A stretch of 60,452 nt of DNA from Campylobacterales bacterium (GCA_024280035.1 JAJRQV010000089.1:1-60452), one strand, 5' to 3'; shown: positions 41,886 through 50,722, counted from the stretch's first letter. A program made the numbers and translations. The notes: a model not told the origin generated them from the letters alone.

Positions 41886-43942
41886 TTTTTCATCTTTATT
41901 GTAAGTTTATTTATTTTTATACTCTTTATACCATTGGTGTTATCAAGAACAACACTTAGTTTCTGTTTAGAACCATTCAGTAAAATACCCTCAATATGGG
42001 TTTCATCTTTAAAGTTCCATTTTCCCTTAATCACATAGGCTCGAGGAACAAGCATTGCACCCATAGTCGTTAGGCTTGAAAATAGACTTTTTTTGCTATA
42101 ACGTCGAGGTAAATAATCATACCAAGACAGATTCTTTTTACTCCTAAGTGGCAGACGTGGTATAGCAAGGTAAAACTTCTGTAACCATGCCTTATCTTCT
42201 CCCTCATAATCATAAAAATAGAACATACCTGCCTCTTTAGCAAAATGCAAGATATTTCCATCATCATCTTCAAAATAAAATTTTCCTGAAAAGCGATTCA
42301 TCTTCACTTTTATAACTAAGTTATCAATGAGTTCTTCTTCTTGATAAACCTCATAAGCATACTCACTATCTAAGGTAAAGGAGAGTTTCTTATCTAATGC
42401 CTTATCATTAAAATAAGATTCAATTTCCATATGTTTAAGCGGATTTGCATAAAAATGTACATGATTTTTTTCTATATAACTTACAAAATGAAAAGGGAGT
42501 GTTTTTGAGCCTAAAAGAGCACTCTCTTGAACTTGAATATGGATGTGTGGAAGAGGGGAATAACCACTATTTCCACAAAGCCCAAGTATCTGCCCGGGTT
42601 CAATATATTCCCCTCTTTTCACTTTTATAGAATCTTTTGCAAAATGTGAAATCTCAACAAAATGTCCTTCATGGGTCTGAATAACAACATAATTTCCCCA
42701 GTTTTCAATAGTGTTGACCTCACCAATAAGGTTATCTTCTACATTAGCTTTTAAATCAACTACATATCCATAAGCAGGGGAGAGTACAGGTTTTTTGAAG
42801 GCATAATAATCTTCTAAAAAATCTCCCTTATTTTTAAAAGAGTGCCCCTCTTTGATAATAACAAAATCATACGCATATTTCCAATCACCCTGATGTGTCC
42901 ACTCATCATCAAAGGCCTGATAAACAGACCATTTCCCTGAAAAAGGTAAAAATACCTTTCTCTCATCTGCTCTAAAACGAAACAGAGAGAGGATATAAGA
43001 ACGCAGGGTCAGTTCAGGTGTTTTACGAATAACATAAGCAAACTCTTTAAGTTTAACCACTTGTAAAACAAACAAAAAAGAGATAGTAATAATATTAAAA
43101 GGAAGGGTAAAAACAGGAATCTTATAAATCGTCCAAAATGAAGAAGAGGCATCAATTAGAAGTACAGACATAGCAATTCCCATTAAGGACAGGGCAATAC
43201 TTCGAACAGAAGGCACAAGAAAAACTGTTCCTAAGGCGATAGCAATAAGAATATAATTAAAGGCATAAGGGTTATACATTGCAGCAGTAAAACTTCCTAG
43301 CATTAAAGAGTGTACTAATACGCCAAAATAAAATCCACCCAAAGAAAAGAGAAACATAATACGTGAATAAGAGAGTAAAATAAGGGCAAAAGCAAGACCA
43401 ATACTGGTATAAGGTAAAAAGAAAATCGTTCCTAAGGCACTAAAATAATTACTTAAAAACAGGGGTAAAAAACTTAAATCAAGAAGATGAGGTTTAACAT
43501 ACAAGGCTTGGGTATATAAAGCCGTATAATTAAGCGTAGCTAGGTAAATCAGTGTACTTACCATGGTAAAAGGTAGAGATAATATTGGTACAGATGCCTT
43601 TGCTAAAAACTTATATAAAACCATAGTCAACAAAAATGTAAATACAGAAGACATGGAAATTAAGATAATAGAAACAAAAGAGACTTGAAAAAGGTAACCC
43701 ACAGACATCCCCACCAAAAGAGGATTATAAATATAAAAACCATTTTCTAAAAAAGCAGCTTCCATACGAATAAAATGGGCAAAGGCAAGTACAACAATAA
43801 TAGCAATAAGCCCTGAAACAGCTACATTAACATTAAAAAAAGAGATGAGTAAAAGTACAATACCATACTTCGCATTTTGCAAAAACAAAATCTCTGCATA
43901 CGAAGCAATAATGGCATTTAAATAGTACTTTAATGTCTTCAT
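41882..43942 (-). CDS. Urea-transporter-like membrane domain fused to M23 peptidase domain
   Basis: Residues 1-300 hold about ten membrane helices with the urea-transporter-like motifs MEAAFLENGFYIYNPLLVGM and SLPFTMVSTLIYLA. Residues about 330-520 form an M23/LytM fold: WKYAYDF (metal Asp), SPAYGYVVDLKANVED, GNYVVIQTHEGHFVEISH, GLCGNSGYSPLPHIHIQV with the HxH metal pair. The first zinc His of HxGxD appears absent (KYAYDF), so catalysis is uncertain. The last 150 residues are beta-rich and unrecognised. The fusion suggests a channel-linked wall-facing or peptide-cleaving module. It follows the decarboxylase gene by 1 nt. Urea as substrate is not assured in this context. Confidence 0.8.
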   Translation of the reverse strand: MKTLKYYLNAIIASYAEILFLQNAKYGIVLLLISFFNVNVAVSGLIAIIVVLAFAHFIRMEAAFLENGFYIYNPLLVGMSVGYLFQVSFVSIILISMSSVFTFLLTMVLYKFLAKASVPILSLPFTMVSTLIYLATLNYTALYTQALYVKPHLLDLSFLPLFLSNYFSALGTIFFLPYTSIGLAFALILLSYSRIMFLFSLGGFYFGVLVHSLMLGSFTAAMYNPYAFNYILIAIALGTVFLVPSVRSIALSLMGIAMSVLLIDASSSFWTIYKIPVFTLPFNIITISFLFVLQVVKLKEFAYVIRKTPELTLRSYILSLFRFRADERKVFLPFSGKWSVYQAFDDEWTHQGDWKYAYDFVIIKEGHSFKNKGDFLEDYYAFKKPVLSPAYGYVVDLKANVEDNLIGEVNTIENWGNYVVIQTHEGHFVEISHFAKDSIKVKRGEYIEPGQILGLCGNSGYSPLPHIHIQVQESALLGSKTLPFHFVSYIEKNHVHFYANPLKHMEIESYFNDKALDKKLSFTLDSEYAYEVYQEEELIDNLVIKVKMNRFSGKFYFEDDDGNILHFAKEAGMFYFYDYEGEDKAWLQKFYLAIPRLPLRSKKNLSWYDYLPRRYSKKSLFSSLTTMGAMLVPRAYVIKGKWNFKDETHIEGILLNGSKQKLSVVLDNTNGIKSIKINKLTIKMKK

Positions 43943-43943
43943 T

Positions 43944-45290
43944 TTAAGCCTTTAAATACTCAGGAAGTACTTCACGTGTTTCAATATCTTTTAACTCTTC
44001 AGCTTCACGAATCAGATGATGTTTACCTTGAGTATCAATCAGTGCCACCGCAGGACGGTAACGAATAAACTGCATCCACTGTGTTATACTATACGCACCC
44101 ACGGGTGAAATAATCATATGATCACCACGTTTAAGGCGTGGCATCATTACTGAGTCATCAATAATATCAATATTCATACACAAGGGACCATTCACTAAAG
44201 AAGGCTCCATCATTCCATCGCGTTTTTCTGCTAATTCAAGGTTATACTTAAACCAAAAAGCAGTGTATAAAAGGTTAACACCCGCATCCATAATATAATT
44301 CATTCTTCCATCTGGAAGACGTTTTGTTCCGGTAAGTGATGTTATAAGATAACCCGCTTCATCAATAAGGTGACGTCCTGTTTCAAGATAAAGTTTAGGG
44401 TAGTTACCACTCTCTAAGTTCTCATATAAGGCAGAGGTAATGGCTTCGGCATAATCATCAATACTTGGAACAACTACTTCAGGTGGTTGGTACAGACCTT
44501 TAAGATGTGCCTTCGAAGCAAAACCACCTCCCACATCAAGATATTCAATAATAAAGTCTGTATTAGACTCTATCTCTTTCATCAGGTTCACCATTTTAAC
44601 AGTTTGAAGTTTATAAGCATTCGCATCTAACATAAAGGTACCAATATGCGAATGAAGCCCTGTAATCAAAAGTTTTCCACCGGCTTCAATACGCCGTACG
44701 GCATCCATCGCCTGACCACTTTCAATATTAAAACCAAAACGTGACCATTGCGGTTCAATACCCGTATTCATGTTTAGACGAATTGCCACAGGAACTTTCA
44801 CTCCTAACTCATCAGAGACCTTCTCTAAATCACTAATCTCATCAAAGGTATCAATATGAATTTTCGCACCTTCTTTAGCCGCTGTAAGTAAGGAGTGATA
44901 AGGTTTATAAGGACCATTAAAGATAATGTCTTTTCCCTCAACACCTGAGTTTCTTGCTTTTTCATATTCAAATTCACTCACCACCTCAGCAATAGCACCT
45001 TCTTGATGAAAGATTGAACAGATGGCTTTAAGATAATTGGTTTTATATGACCAACCAAACTGCACATTAGGATAACGTGAAGAGAAGGCTTCATATGCTT
45101 CTTGATAAAGTGAACGCATTTTTGATTCAGAAAAGACAAACAGAGGTGAACCATACGCATTAATTAACTCCGAAATACTTATGCCATCAATATTATCACG
45201 AATTTTATGCTGCATACTTGGCAGACCTGCTTTTGACATTGAACTTTGGATTTTTAAAATAGTTGGGCTTTCATAAACCTTTTTACTCAT
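43944..45290 (-). CDS. LysA-like PLP-dependent (fold III) decarboxylase with leader-like N-terminus
   Basis: A 448-residue fold-III decarboxylase of the diaminopimelate/ornithine type. WSYKTNYLKAI carries the PLP Lys; GLHSHIGTF, DVGGGFAS and LETGRHLIDEAGYL bind PLP phosphate; GPLCMNIDII holds the cross-subunit catalytic Cys. Substrate Arg/Glu residues cannot be assigned, so lysine synthesis is not assumed: the operon context points to a dedicated pathway. The first 25 residues (KKVYESPTILKIQSSMSKAG) precede the normal fold and resemble YxxP-type RiPP leader sequences. It overlaps the ATP-grasp gene by 8 nt. Confidence 0.85.
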   Translation of the reverse strand: MSKKVYESPTILKIQSSMSKAGLPSMQHKIRDNIDGISISELINAYGSPLFVFSESKMRSLYQEAYEAFSSRYPNVQFGWSYKTNYLKAICSIFHQEGAIAEVVSEFEYEKARNSGVEGKDIIFNGPYKPYHSLLTAAKEGAKIHIDTFDEISDLEKVSDELGVKVPVAIRLNMNTGIEPQWSRFGFNIESGQAMDAVRRIEAGGKLLITGLHSHIGTFMLDANAYKLQTVKMVNLMKEIESNTDFIIEYLDVGGGFASKAHLKGLYQPPEVVVPSIDDYAEAITSALYENLESGNYPKLYLETGRHLIDEAGYLITSLTGTKRLPDGRMNYIMDAGVNLLYTAFWFKYNLELAEKRDGMMEPSLVNGPLCMNIDIIDDSVMMPRLKRGDHMIISPVGAYSITQWMQFIRYRPAVALIDTQGKHHLIREAEELKDIETREVLPEYLKA

Positions 45291-46323
45291 AACTCTCTCC
45301 TTGCGTTGCCAAATGGCTTAATTCTTGTATATCTGCTATGGTCTCATAGGTGTATCTAATCATCATCTTTCCTGCTTGATAATTACTTTGGGTATCCACC
45401 TCTTTACCCATACTAAAGTCAACAAGTCTTTGCGGTAGATTAACGCCTAAACCTGTTGCAAAATAGACCCACGCAGGAAAACGAGGGTTAATTTCAATCA
45501 TATAAATTGTATTTCCATCCACCATACACTCTAACTCAAAAGCTCCTCTCCATGAGGTCTTTTTAAGAAATTTCTCTGCCACTTCCATTAATGCCTTATG
45601 CTCAATAGAGATACCATTCCAGAACTTACCCATTGCTGTAGTGGTCATCTTTTTTGCAGCAACCATACCAAGGCTACCCCCTTTTCCATCACCCACACCT
45701 ACAACATTAAGCTCATCACCCTTAACCATCTCTTGCACTAAAATAGGATAACCCCACTCATTAGCAATTTCACTAAATCGGCGAATTGCATCACTCAAAT
45801 TAGAAACAATATATGCCTTATAATAGTTTCCTTTTACAACAGCTGGAAAGTCTAGTTCTTTTAATGCCTCTTTTAACTCCTCAACATTAGTTGTTTTAAA
45901 GGTTTTGGGGTAAAAAATACCTAAGGCTTCAGAAAGTGGAGCAAGATGCTCTTTAGCACGTAAATCAAACTGTTCTTGTGTTGGTAAGAAGCTTTTAATA
46001 CCCTCTTTTTCTAAATCGCTTTGATGTTTAATATATAAGGGGAGTTCGGCATCCAAGTTAGGAAGCACCATATCTAAACCCATCTTCTGTTTAATCTTTA
46101 AAAGGTGTAAAAAGATAGCTTGCCATCCTTTGTTGGGGTAGGGAAGTACAAAAGACTTATCAATCACAAAACCCATATAATTACCAGGGTCTTGAATATC
46201 ATAAGAAAGACCAATGGTAGTGACATCTAAATTTGACTCTTTTAAACTACGTGCTACACCCACTCCTGGACCAGGATTATCAGTATCATTAATGCCACTT
46301 AGGGCAATCTTTAAACCCTTCAT
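45283..46323 (-). CDS. ATP-grasp ligase (carbamoyl-phosphate-synthase-like)
   Basis: A 346-residue enzyme: N-terminal Rossmann-like domain (LKIALSGINDTDNPGPGVGVA), central FPAVVKGNYYKAY with the ATP-binding Lys, LVQEMVKGDELNVVGVGD, and FELECMVDGNTIYMIEINPRFPAW with the Mg-binding Glu and Asn. These are complete ATP-grasp signatures, so it should join a carboxylate to an amine through an acyl phosphate. The substrates are unknown. It sits 1 nt after a PqqD-like gene and overlaps a decarboxylase gene, a grouping suggesting peptide or amino-acid conjugation. Confidence 0.9.
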   Translation of the reverse strand: MKGLKIALSGINDTDNPGPGVGVARSLKESNLDVTTIGLSYDIQDPGNYMGFVIDKSFVLPYPNKGWQAIFLHLLKIKQKMGLDMVLPNLDAELPLYIKHQSDLEKEGIKSFLPTQEQFDLRAKEHLAPLSEALGIFYPKTFKTTNVEELKEALKELDFPAVVKGNYYKAYIVSNLSDAIRRFSEIANEWGYPILVQEMVKGDELNVVGVGDGKGGSLGMVAAKKMTTTAMGKFWNGISIEHKALMEVAEKFLKKTSWRGAFELECMVDGNTIYMIEINPRFPAWVYFATGLGVNLPQRLVDFSMGKEVDTQSNYQAGKMMIRYTYETIADIQELSHLATQGESYE

Positions 46324-46324
46324 T

Positions 46325-46564
46325 TTAATCCACTAAACCAAAATTTTTAAGCTGTTTAATAAAGTCTAAAACATCCGTAAAACTATCTAAGGTTTCAACC
46401 TCATAAACAGTGCTTAACTGCTCAGCAATTTCACGTTCATTTTTACCCTCTTTAACCGCTTTAATAATCTCAATAGCTGTTTCATTAAGAGTAAAACTTT
46501 CCCCACTCATTGGGTCAAAAGCAAATCCAGAATCGTTTAAGGCTAGGGTCTCTACTCTGCTCAT
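46325..46564 (-). CDS. PqqD-like peptide-binding protein (RRE fold)
   Basis: A 79-residue protein with the PqqD/RRE pattern: GFAFDPMSGESFTLNETAIEI, then VKEGKNEREIAEQLSTVYEV and a closing helix ending KNFGLVD. PqqD-like proteins bind leader peptides of ribosomal peptides and present them to modifying enzymes. No PQQ synthesis gene lies nearby. It is the first gene of the 46564-41106 operon, with AAAAGGA upstream of the ATG and a probable -10 at 46652-46647. The binding partner may be the decarboxylase N-terminus or the 59-residue product. Confidence 0.85.
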   Translation of the reverse strand: MSRVETLALNDSGFAFDPMSGESFTLNETAIEIIKAVKEGKNEREIAEQLSTVYEVETLDSFTDVLDFIKQLKNFGLVD

Positions 46565-46709
46565 TATATTTCCTTTTTAATTATGTGTAATGATAGGGTT
46601 TATATGTTAATGTAGCGTTAAAATCATCTTTATTTATGAAGGTTTTATTATAATTTTCATTTATGAAGGCTCTAGGCAAAACAAATATCACTTTTAATTG
46701 TTTTATCTC

Positions 46710-46741
46710 CTCACAAAGGCTTCACAGATCTTTACTATAAT
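46710..46741 (+). promoter_or_regulatory. Paired-box promoter pointing into a non-coding region
   Basis: CTCACA (46710-46715), 5 nt, TTCACA (46721-46726), 9 nt, TATAAT (46736-46741). A perfect member of the metal-regulon promoter set, yet no ORF follows on the + strand. Confidence 0.75.
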
Positions 46742-46747
46742 TACCCT

Positions 46748-46835
46748 ACCGTTTATAACACGGCTACTAAAACTTTCTATTTAAACCCTTATAATTACTT
46801 AACTTCCCCCCCTTGGTAATTGGGTTTATTTAGGA
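46748..46835 (+). ncRNA. Candidate metal-regulated small RNA with seven-C loop
   Basis: The expected start is about 7 nt after the -10 at 46736-46741. A short 5' stem (CCGT/ACGG) is followed by a long hairpin: AAACCC (46783-46788) and AATTAC (46793-46798) pair with GTAATT (46816-46821) and GGGTTT (46822-46827), then ATTT. The loop holds CCCCCCC (46806-46812). The hairpin can act as terminator for this RNA and, on the other strand, for the cus operon. Both ends are inferred. Confidence 0.5.
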
Positions 46836-46877
46836 GTTTTATTAAACTTCTTGTAAATAAGATTACTAAATTACATT

Positions 46878-47129
46878 CTAATAATGAGCTTTGTATTTAT
46901 CTTCTAAAATCTTTTTGTTTTGCTGTATACGTTTATTAAGAATATTATAGCCTTGAACATAAGCAAGGGCACCTATTTTCTCTTTTTGATAAGCCTGAGT
47001 AAGGTGTTTAAGTGCAAGTTCATCTTTTTGTAGATGTACCTCTTGCACGCGGGTACTATTTTTGTGTAAGCATCCACTCATAATAAAAAAGAAGAGTATT
47101 AAAGAAAGAATACAGCTTAATTTTTTCAT
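46878..47129 (-). CDS. Small lipoprotein at the end of the cus operon
   Basis: An 83-residue product from ATG 47129: signal sequence with lipobox IMSGC, then a helical charged domain (LALKHLTQAYQKEKIGAL; YNILNKRIQQNKKILEDKY). The start at 47129 overlaps the preceding TAA by one base (TAATG) and is preferred to the upstream ATG at 47147. It is probably anchored in the outer membrane facing the periplasm. No metal motif is seen and no function is recognised. Confidence 0.7.
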   Translation of the reverse strand: MKKLSCILSLILFFFIMSGCLHKNSTRVQEVHLQKDELALKHLTQAYQKEKIGALAYVQGYNILNKRIQQNKKILEDKYKAHY

Positions 47130-47503
47130 TACATTGAACTTCCACATTTACCTGTACCACACTTCATTGAAGACTCTTTTTTCTTTATTTCTGGTGCAGG
47201 AACATCAGTACCGCACCTTCCTGTACCACACTTCATAGTAAGTTTGTTACCACCCGGTTCACGCACACAGTTATACGCCGCCTTGGTTGTTTTGGCACTA
47301 AGAACACACTCTTTTCTTGTGTCATCTTTGCGCATCTGTTTTAAGATATTTTTTTTCTTTTTAGCTAAGGCAGAGTTACCATCAAACATATTAGTACCAC
47401 ATTTTCCTGAACCACATTTCATTCCTGGAGCAGTAGAACCCTGCTGTTTTTTATCACCACAAGCAATAAAAACTAAGACAAAAACAATCAGTAAGTATTT
47501 CAT
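47129..47503 (-). CDS. MKCGxGxCG-repeat metal-binding lipoprotein
   Basis: A 124-residue protein with signal and lipobox (VLVFIAC) and three copies of a MKCG-type motif: MKCGSGKCGTNM, MKCGTGRCGTDV and MKCGTGKCGSSM. Each offers two Cys and nearby Met, so Cu(I) or Ag(I) binding is probable. Two more Cys lie between. It is encoded directly after CusA (1 nt gap), suggesting metal capture in the periplasm for the efflux complex. The motif resembles the EGKCG repeats of MNIO-modified copper-binding peptides, but no DUF692 modifying enzyme is in the window. Confidence 0.8.
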   Translation of the reverse strand: MKYLLIVFVLVFIACGDKKQQGSTAPGMKCGSGKCGTNMFDGNSALAKKKKNILKQMRKDDTRKECVLSAKTTKAAYNCVREPGGNKLTMKCGTGRCGTDVPAPEIKKKESSMKCGTGKCGSSM

Positions 47504-47504
47504 T

Positions 47505-50500
47505 CTACTCCCCTTTTTTTAAAAGATAAATCTGATAAATATCAAATAAGATAGGAATAATAATAAGACTTAGAACAGCTGAACTTATCACCCCACCTAA
47601 CATAGGTGCCGCAATACGTTGCATTACCTCTGAACCAACACCATGGGTGTACATAATAGGAGCAAGCCCTGCAAGAATAGCAAAAACTGTCATTAACTTT
47701 GGTCTAACACGCTGAACAGCACCCTCATAAATCGCCGCATTAAGCTCTTTCATTCCAAAACTACTTTCATATTTCTGTCGAGACTCATCTACAGACTCTT
47801 GCAGATACACAATCATTACAATAGCAGTCTCTGCTGCCACACCAAGCAAGGCTAAAAAACCAACAATAACAGCAATACTCATTGCGAAATTAAGTATATC
47901 AATATAAATAAGCCCTCCTAATAGTGCAAAAGGTAGGGTGAAAAAAACAATCAAAGTAGGAATCATCTGTTTTAAAGCAAAATAAATTAAGACTAAGATA
48001 CTTAAAAGTACCGCAGGGATAATCCAAACTATCTTAGCCATAGCCGACTCAAGATATTCAGACTGCCCTGCCCACTCTACATAATATCCTGCTTCAAAAT
48101 CAATTTCATCAATTAACTTTTTAGCCCCTTCTTTATAACTACTGGCTGTTACACCTTCGTTGGGTGTAATATAAACAAAGGTCACAGGGCTTGCCATTTC
48201 TGACTTAATCACAGAAGCACTCTGTCGATAAGAGACATTAGCAAAGGTTGATAAAGGAACAAAACCAAGTTTTGTTTTAATCTGAATATCAGCAATACTT
48301 TCTAAAGAGCGTCTCTCCCCCCCATCTAAACGAAGGGTAATAGGGTATCTTTCTAAACCCTTATACATCGTAGAGACTTTCATCCCACCAATAGCCAAAG
48401 AGGTATATTCTAGTAAGGCATCTTTAGCTAAACCATAACGTTGTAGTTTCTCTTCATCAATATCTATATCTATATAATACCCTGCACTTGCCTGATCAGC
48501 AAAAACAGAAAGGGTGTCTTTATAATTACGGAGTTTATCTTCAATTGCTTTTCCATACTTCTGAAGCCCTTCGGCATCTTTTCCGTACAGTTTAATTCCT
48601 AAAGGAGTACGAATACCTGACAGAAGCATATCTATACGCCCACGAATTGGATAAGTCCACGAATTTGTTAATCCAGGGACTTGAAGGGCATCTTCCATCT
48701 CTTGACGAAGTTTACTATAGGTCATACCCTCACGCCACTCACTCTCAGGCTTAAGGGTAATAATAGTCTCTAGCATTCCAAGTGGAGCAGGGTCAGTTGC
48801 TGTATTAGCACGTCCCCCTTTTCCAAAAACCATTTCAACCTCAGGAAAAGACTTAATAATTTTATCTGTCTTTTGTGTTAGTGCTTTAGACTGGTCAATA
48901 GAGATACCATAAGGGGTTACAGGCATATACATAAAACTCTGTTCATTAAGCATTGGCATAAACTCCCACTTTAGTGAGTTAAACAGAGGGTACATATAAC
49001 CTAACGAGGCAAGTACAATAACAATAACAAGGTATTTAAGTTTAAGCCCATAAACAATAATAGGATGATATAACCAGATAAAAAAACGATTTAGAGGATT
49101 TTTATTTTCGGGTAAGATTTTTCCTTTTACAAAAAACACCATAAGCACAGGAACAAGAGTAATACTTAGAATTGCTCCTGCTGCCATAGCAAAGGTTTTT
49201 GTAAAAGCAAGGGGTGTAAAAAGAAGCCCTTCTTGACCTGAAAGTGCAAAAATCGGTAAAAAAGAGACCACAATTAGAGCCAAAGCAAAAAAGATAGGAC
49301 GACCCACTAATTGAGATGATTTTAAAATAATATCAATACGTTCCTCATTTGTAGGCACTCTTCCTTGTTGATGCTCAAACTTATGCAACATCTTATGTGC
49401 ATTTTCTATCATCACAATAGAAGCATCAACCATCGCACCAATAGCAATAGCAATTCCCCCTAAGGACATAATATTAGAACCAATATTAAAAAGGTACATC
49501 AATAAGAAGGTTGCCCCAACCGTTAATGGTAAAACAATAAGTACAATTAAAGAAGAGCGAAAGTGCATCAAAAAAAGCCCAATAATAACCACAACAATAA
49601 TAGACTCTTCAATCAGAGTGCTTTTTAGTGTATCAACCGCTTTTTCAATTAAAGAAGAGCGGTCATATACTACGGTAACATCAACCCCTTCTACCTTTAA
49701 CTCTTTCATTTTTTTATCAATACGTTTTATTTCCGAATAAACATCTTCACCATAACGTAGCAGAACAATTCCTCCTACGACTTCACCATCTCCGTTTAAG
49801 TCTGCAACACCACGACGTGCCGCAGGAGTGAGTTCAACCCTAGCAATATCACCTAGGGTAATCTGTATCCCCTCTTTTTCAGTAACAACAAGACCACGAA
49901 TATCATCCAAATCTTTTACATAACCCTTAGCTTGAACCATCCATTCAAAACCATTTTCAATAACTATACGACCACCCGTGTCATTATTATTGGCTCTTAA
50001 GACCTTAGCAATATCTTTAATACTCAGGTTATAACGGATTAAATTATCATTATTAACACTTACTTGATAGGTAGGAATAAACCCACCAATACTGGCTACT
50101 TCAGAAACACCATCTACGCCCATAAGAGCATATTTATAATAATAATCTTGTAAGGTTCTTAACTCAGCTAAATTCTTTGTTTGAGATGACAGTGCATACT
50201 CATATGCCCATCCTACACCACTAGCATCTGGTACTAAAGAGATCTCCATAGAAGCAGGTAGTTGCGACTGAATAGAAGAGAGTTGTTCTAAAACACGAGA
50301 CCTTGCCCAATAAAGGTCAGTCCCTTCTTTAAAAATAATATAAATCAGACCATTTTCATATGTTGAATATCCACGTACCGTATCAATATTCGCAATGGCT
50401 AAAAATTGAGATACTAAAGGATATGTTCCTTGATCCTCAATAATTTCAGGAGACTGCCCTGCCCAGTTTATCTGTACAATTACCTGAGGGGGAGAGAGAT

Positions 50501-50621
50501 CAGGGAGTGCATCTAAGGGGGTATTTTTAAGTGAATAGTACGAACCCATTGTAATAAATAGTGCCATCATTAATACTAAAAACTTGTTTTTAATACTAAA
50601 TGCTATTAATTTTTCAATCAT
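47505..50621 (-). CDS. cusA: CusA/CzcA-type heavy-metal RND efflux pump
   Basis: A 1038-residue RND transporter: first helix region IKNKFLVLMMALFITMGSYY, TPLDALPDLSPPQVIVQINWAGQSPEIIEDQ, two large periplasmic loops and twelve membrane helices. GGIAIAIGAMVDASIVMIEN holds the proton-relay Asp, and FALALIVVSFLPIFALSGQEGLLF is the RND family signature. DPAPLGMLETIITL and RGRIDMLLSGIRTPLGIK place Met residues as in CusA, favouring Cu/Ag over Zn/Co. It exports metal to the outside with CusB and CusC encoded upstream. It begins inside a 31-residue ORF that may couple it to cusB. Confidence 0.93.
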   Translation of the reverse strand: MIEKLIAFSIKNKFLVLMMALFITMGSYYSLKNTPLDALPDLSPPQVIVQINWAGQSPEIIEDQGTYPLVSQFLAIANIDTVRGYSTYENGLIYIIFKEGTDLYWARSRVLEQLSSIQSQLPASMEISLVPDASGVGWAYEYALSSQTKNLAELRTLQDYYYKYALMGVDGVSEVASIGGFIPTYQVSVNNDNLIRYNLSIKDIAKVLRANNNDTGGRIVIENGFEWMVQAKGYVKDLDDIRGLVVTEKEGIQITLGDIARVELTPAARRGVADLNGDGEVVGGIVLLRYGEDVYSEIKRIDKKMKELKVEGVDVTVVYDRSSLIEKAVDTLKSTLIEESIIVVVIIGLFLMHFRSSLIVLIVLPLTVGATFLLMYLFNIGSNIMSLGGIAIAIGAMVDASIVMIENAHKMLHKFEHQQGRVPTNEERIDIILKSSQLVGRPIFFALALIVVSFLPIFALSGQEGLLFTPLAFTKTFAMAAGAILSITLVPVLMVFFVKGKILPENKNPLNRFFIWLYHPIIVYGLKLKYLVIVIVLASLGYMYPLFNSLKWEFMPMLNEQSFMYMPVTPYGISIDQSKALTQKTDKIIKSFPEVEMVFGKGGRANTATDPAPLGMLETIITLKPESEWREGMTYSKLRQEMEDALQVPGLTNSWTYPIRGRIDMLLSGIRTPLGIKLYGKDAEGLQKYGKAIEDKLRNYKDTLSVFADQASAGYYIDIDIDEEKLQRYGLAKDALLEYTSLAIGGMKVSTMYKGLERYPITLRLDGGERRSLESIADIQIKTKLGFVPLSTFANVSYRQSASVIKSEMASPVTFVYITPNEGVTASSYKEGAKKLIDEIDFEAGYYVEWAGQSEYLESAMAKIVWIIPAVLLSILVLIYFALKQMIPTLIVFFTLPFALLGGLIYIDILNFAMSIAVIVGFLALLGVAAETAIVMIVYLQESVDESRQKYESSFGMKELNAAIYEGAVQRVRPKLMTVFAILAGLAPIMYTHGVGSEVMQRIAAPMLGGVISSAVLSLIIIPILFDIYQIYLLKKGE

Positions 50622-50709
50622 TGTTTTTTCCTTTAGAAAAAAGTGAAACTAAAGACAAAAAACAAGAGCCGTTTATAAACGCTTTATTTAGCTTAGGTTT
50701 CATACTCAT
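50614..50709 (-). CDS. Possible 31-residue ORF between cusB and cusA
   Basis: ATG at 50709 has GAAGGG directly upstream, and the ORF runs through the gap to overlap the cusA start by 8 nt. The product begins MSMKPKLNKAFINGS and has one Cys in a hydrophobic stretch (SCFLSLVSLF). It may be a leader that couples cusA translation, or a small membrane peptide. Evidence is only position, ribosome site and overlap. Confidence 0.35.
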   Translation of the reverse strand: MSMKPKLNKAFINGSCFLSLVSLFSKGKNND

Positions 50710-50722
50710 CCCTTCACGTACC

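Larger units (their letters stand above)
46565..46877. promoter_or_regulatory. 313-bp intergenic region: operon promoter, direct repeats and small RNA
   Basis: No protein gene is seen. TATAAT (46652-46647, minus) probably drives the PqqD-like operon. ATTTATGAAGG occurs exactly twice (46632-46642 and 46659-46669), 27 bp apart and flanking that -10, a likely operator pair. The right half carries a + strand promoter and candidate small RNA, annotated separately. Confidence 0.55.

Noticed and set aside
46710-46741. Paired TCACA boxes as the promoter of the PqqD-like operon
   Set aside because: The boxes and their -10 point rightward, away from the PqqD-like gene. A separate TATAAT (46652-46647) faces that gene.
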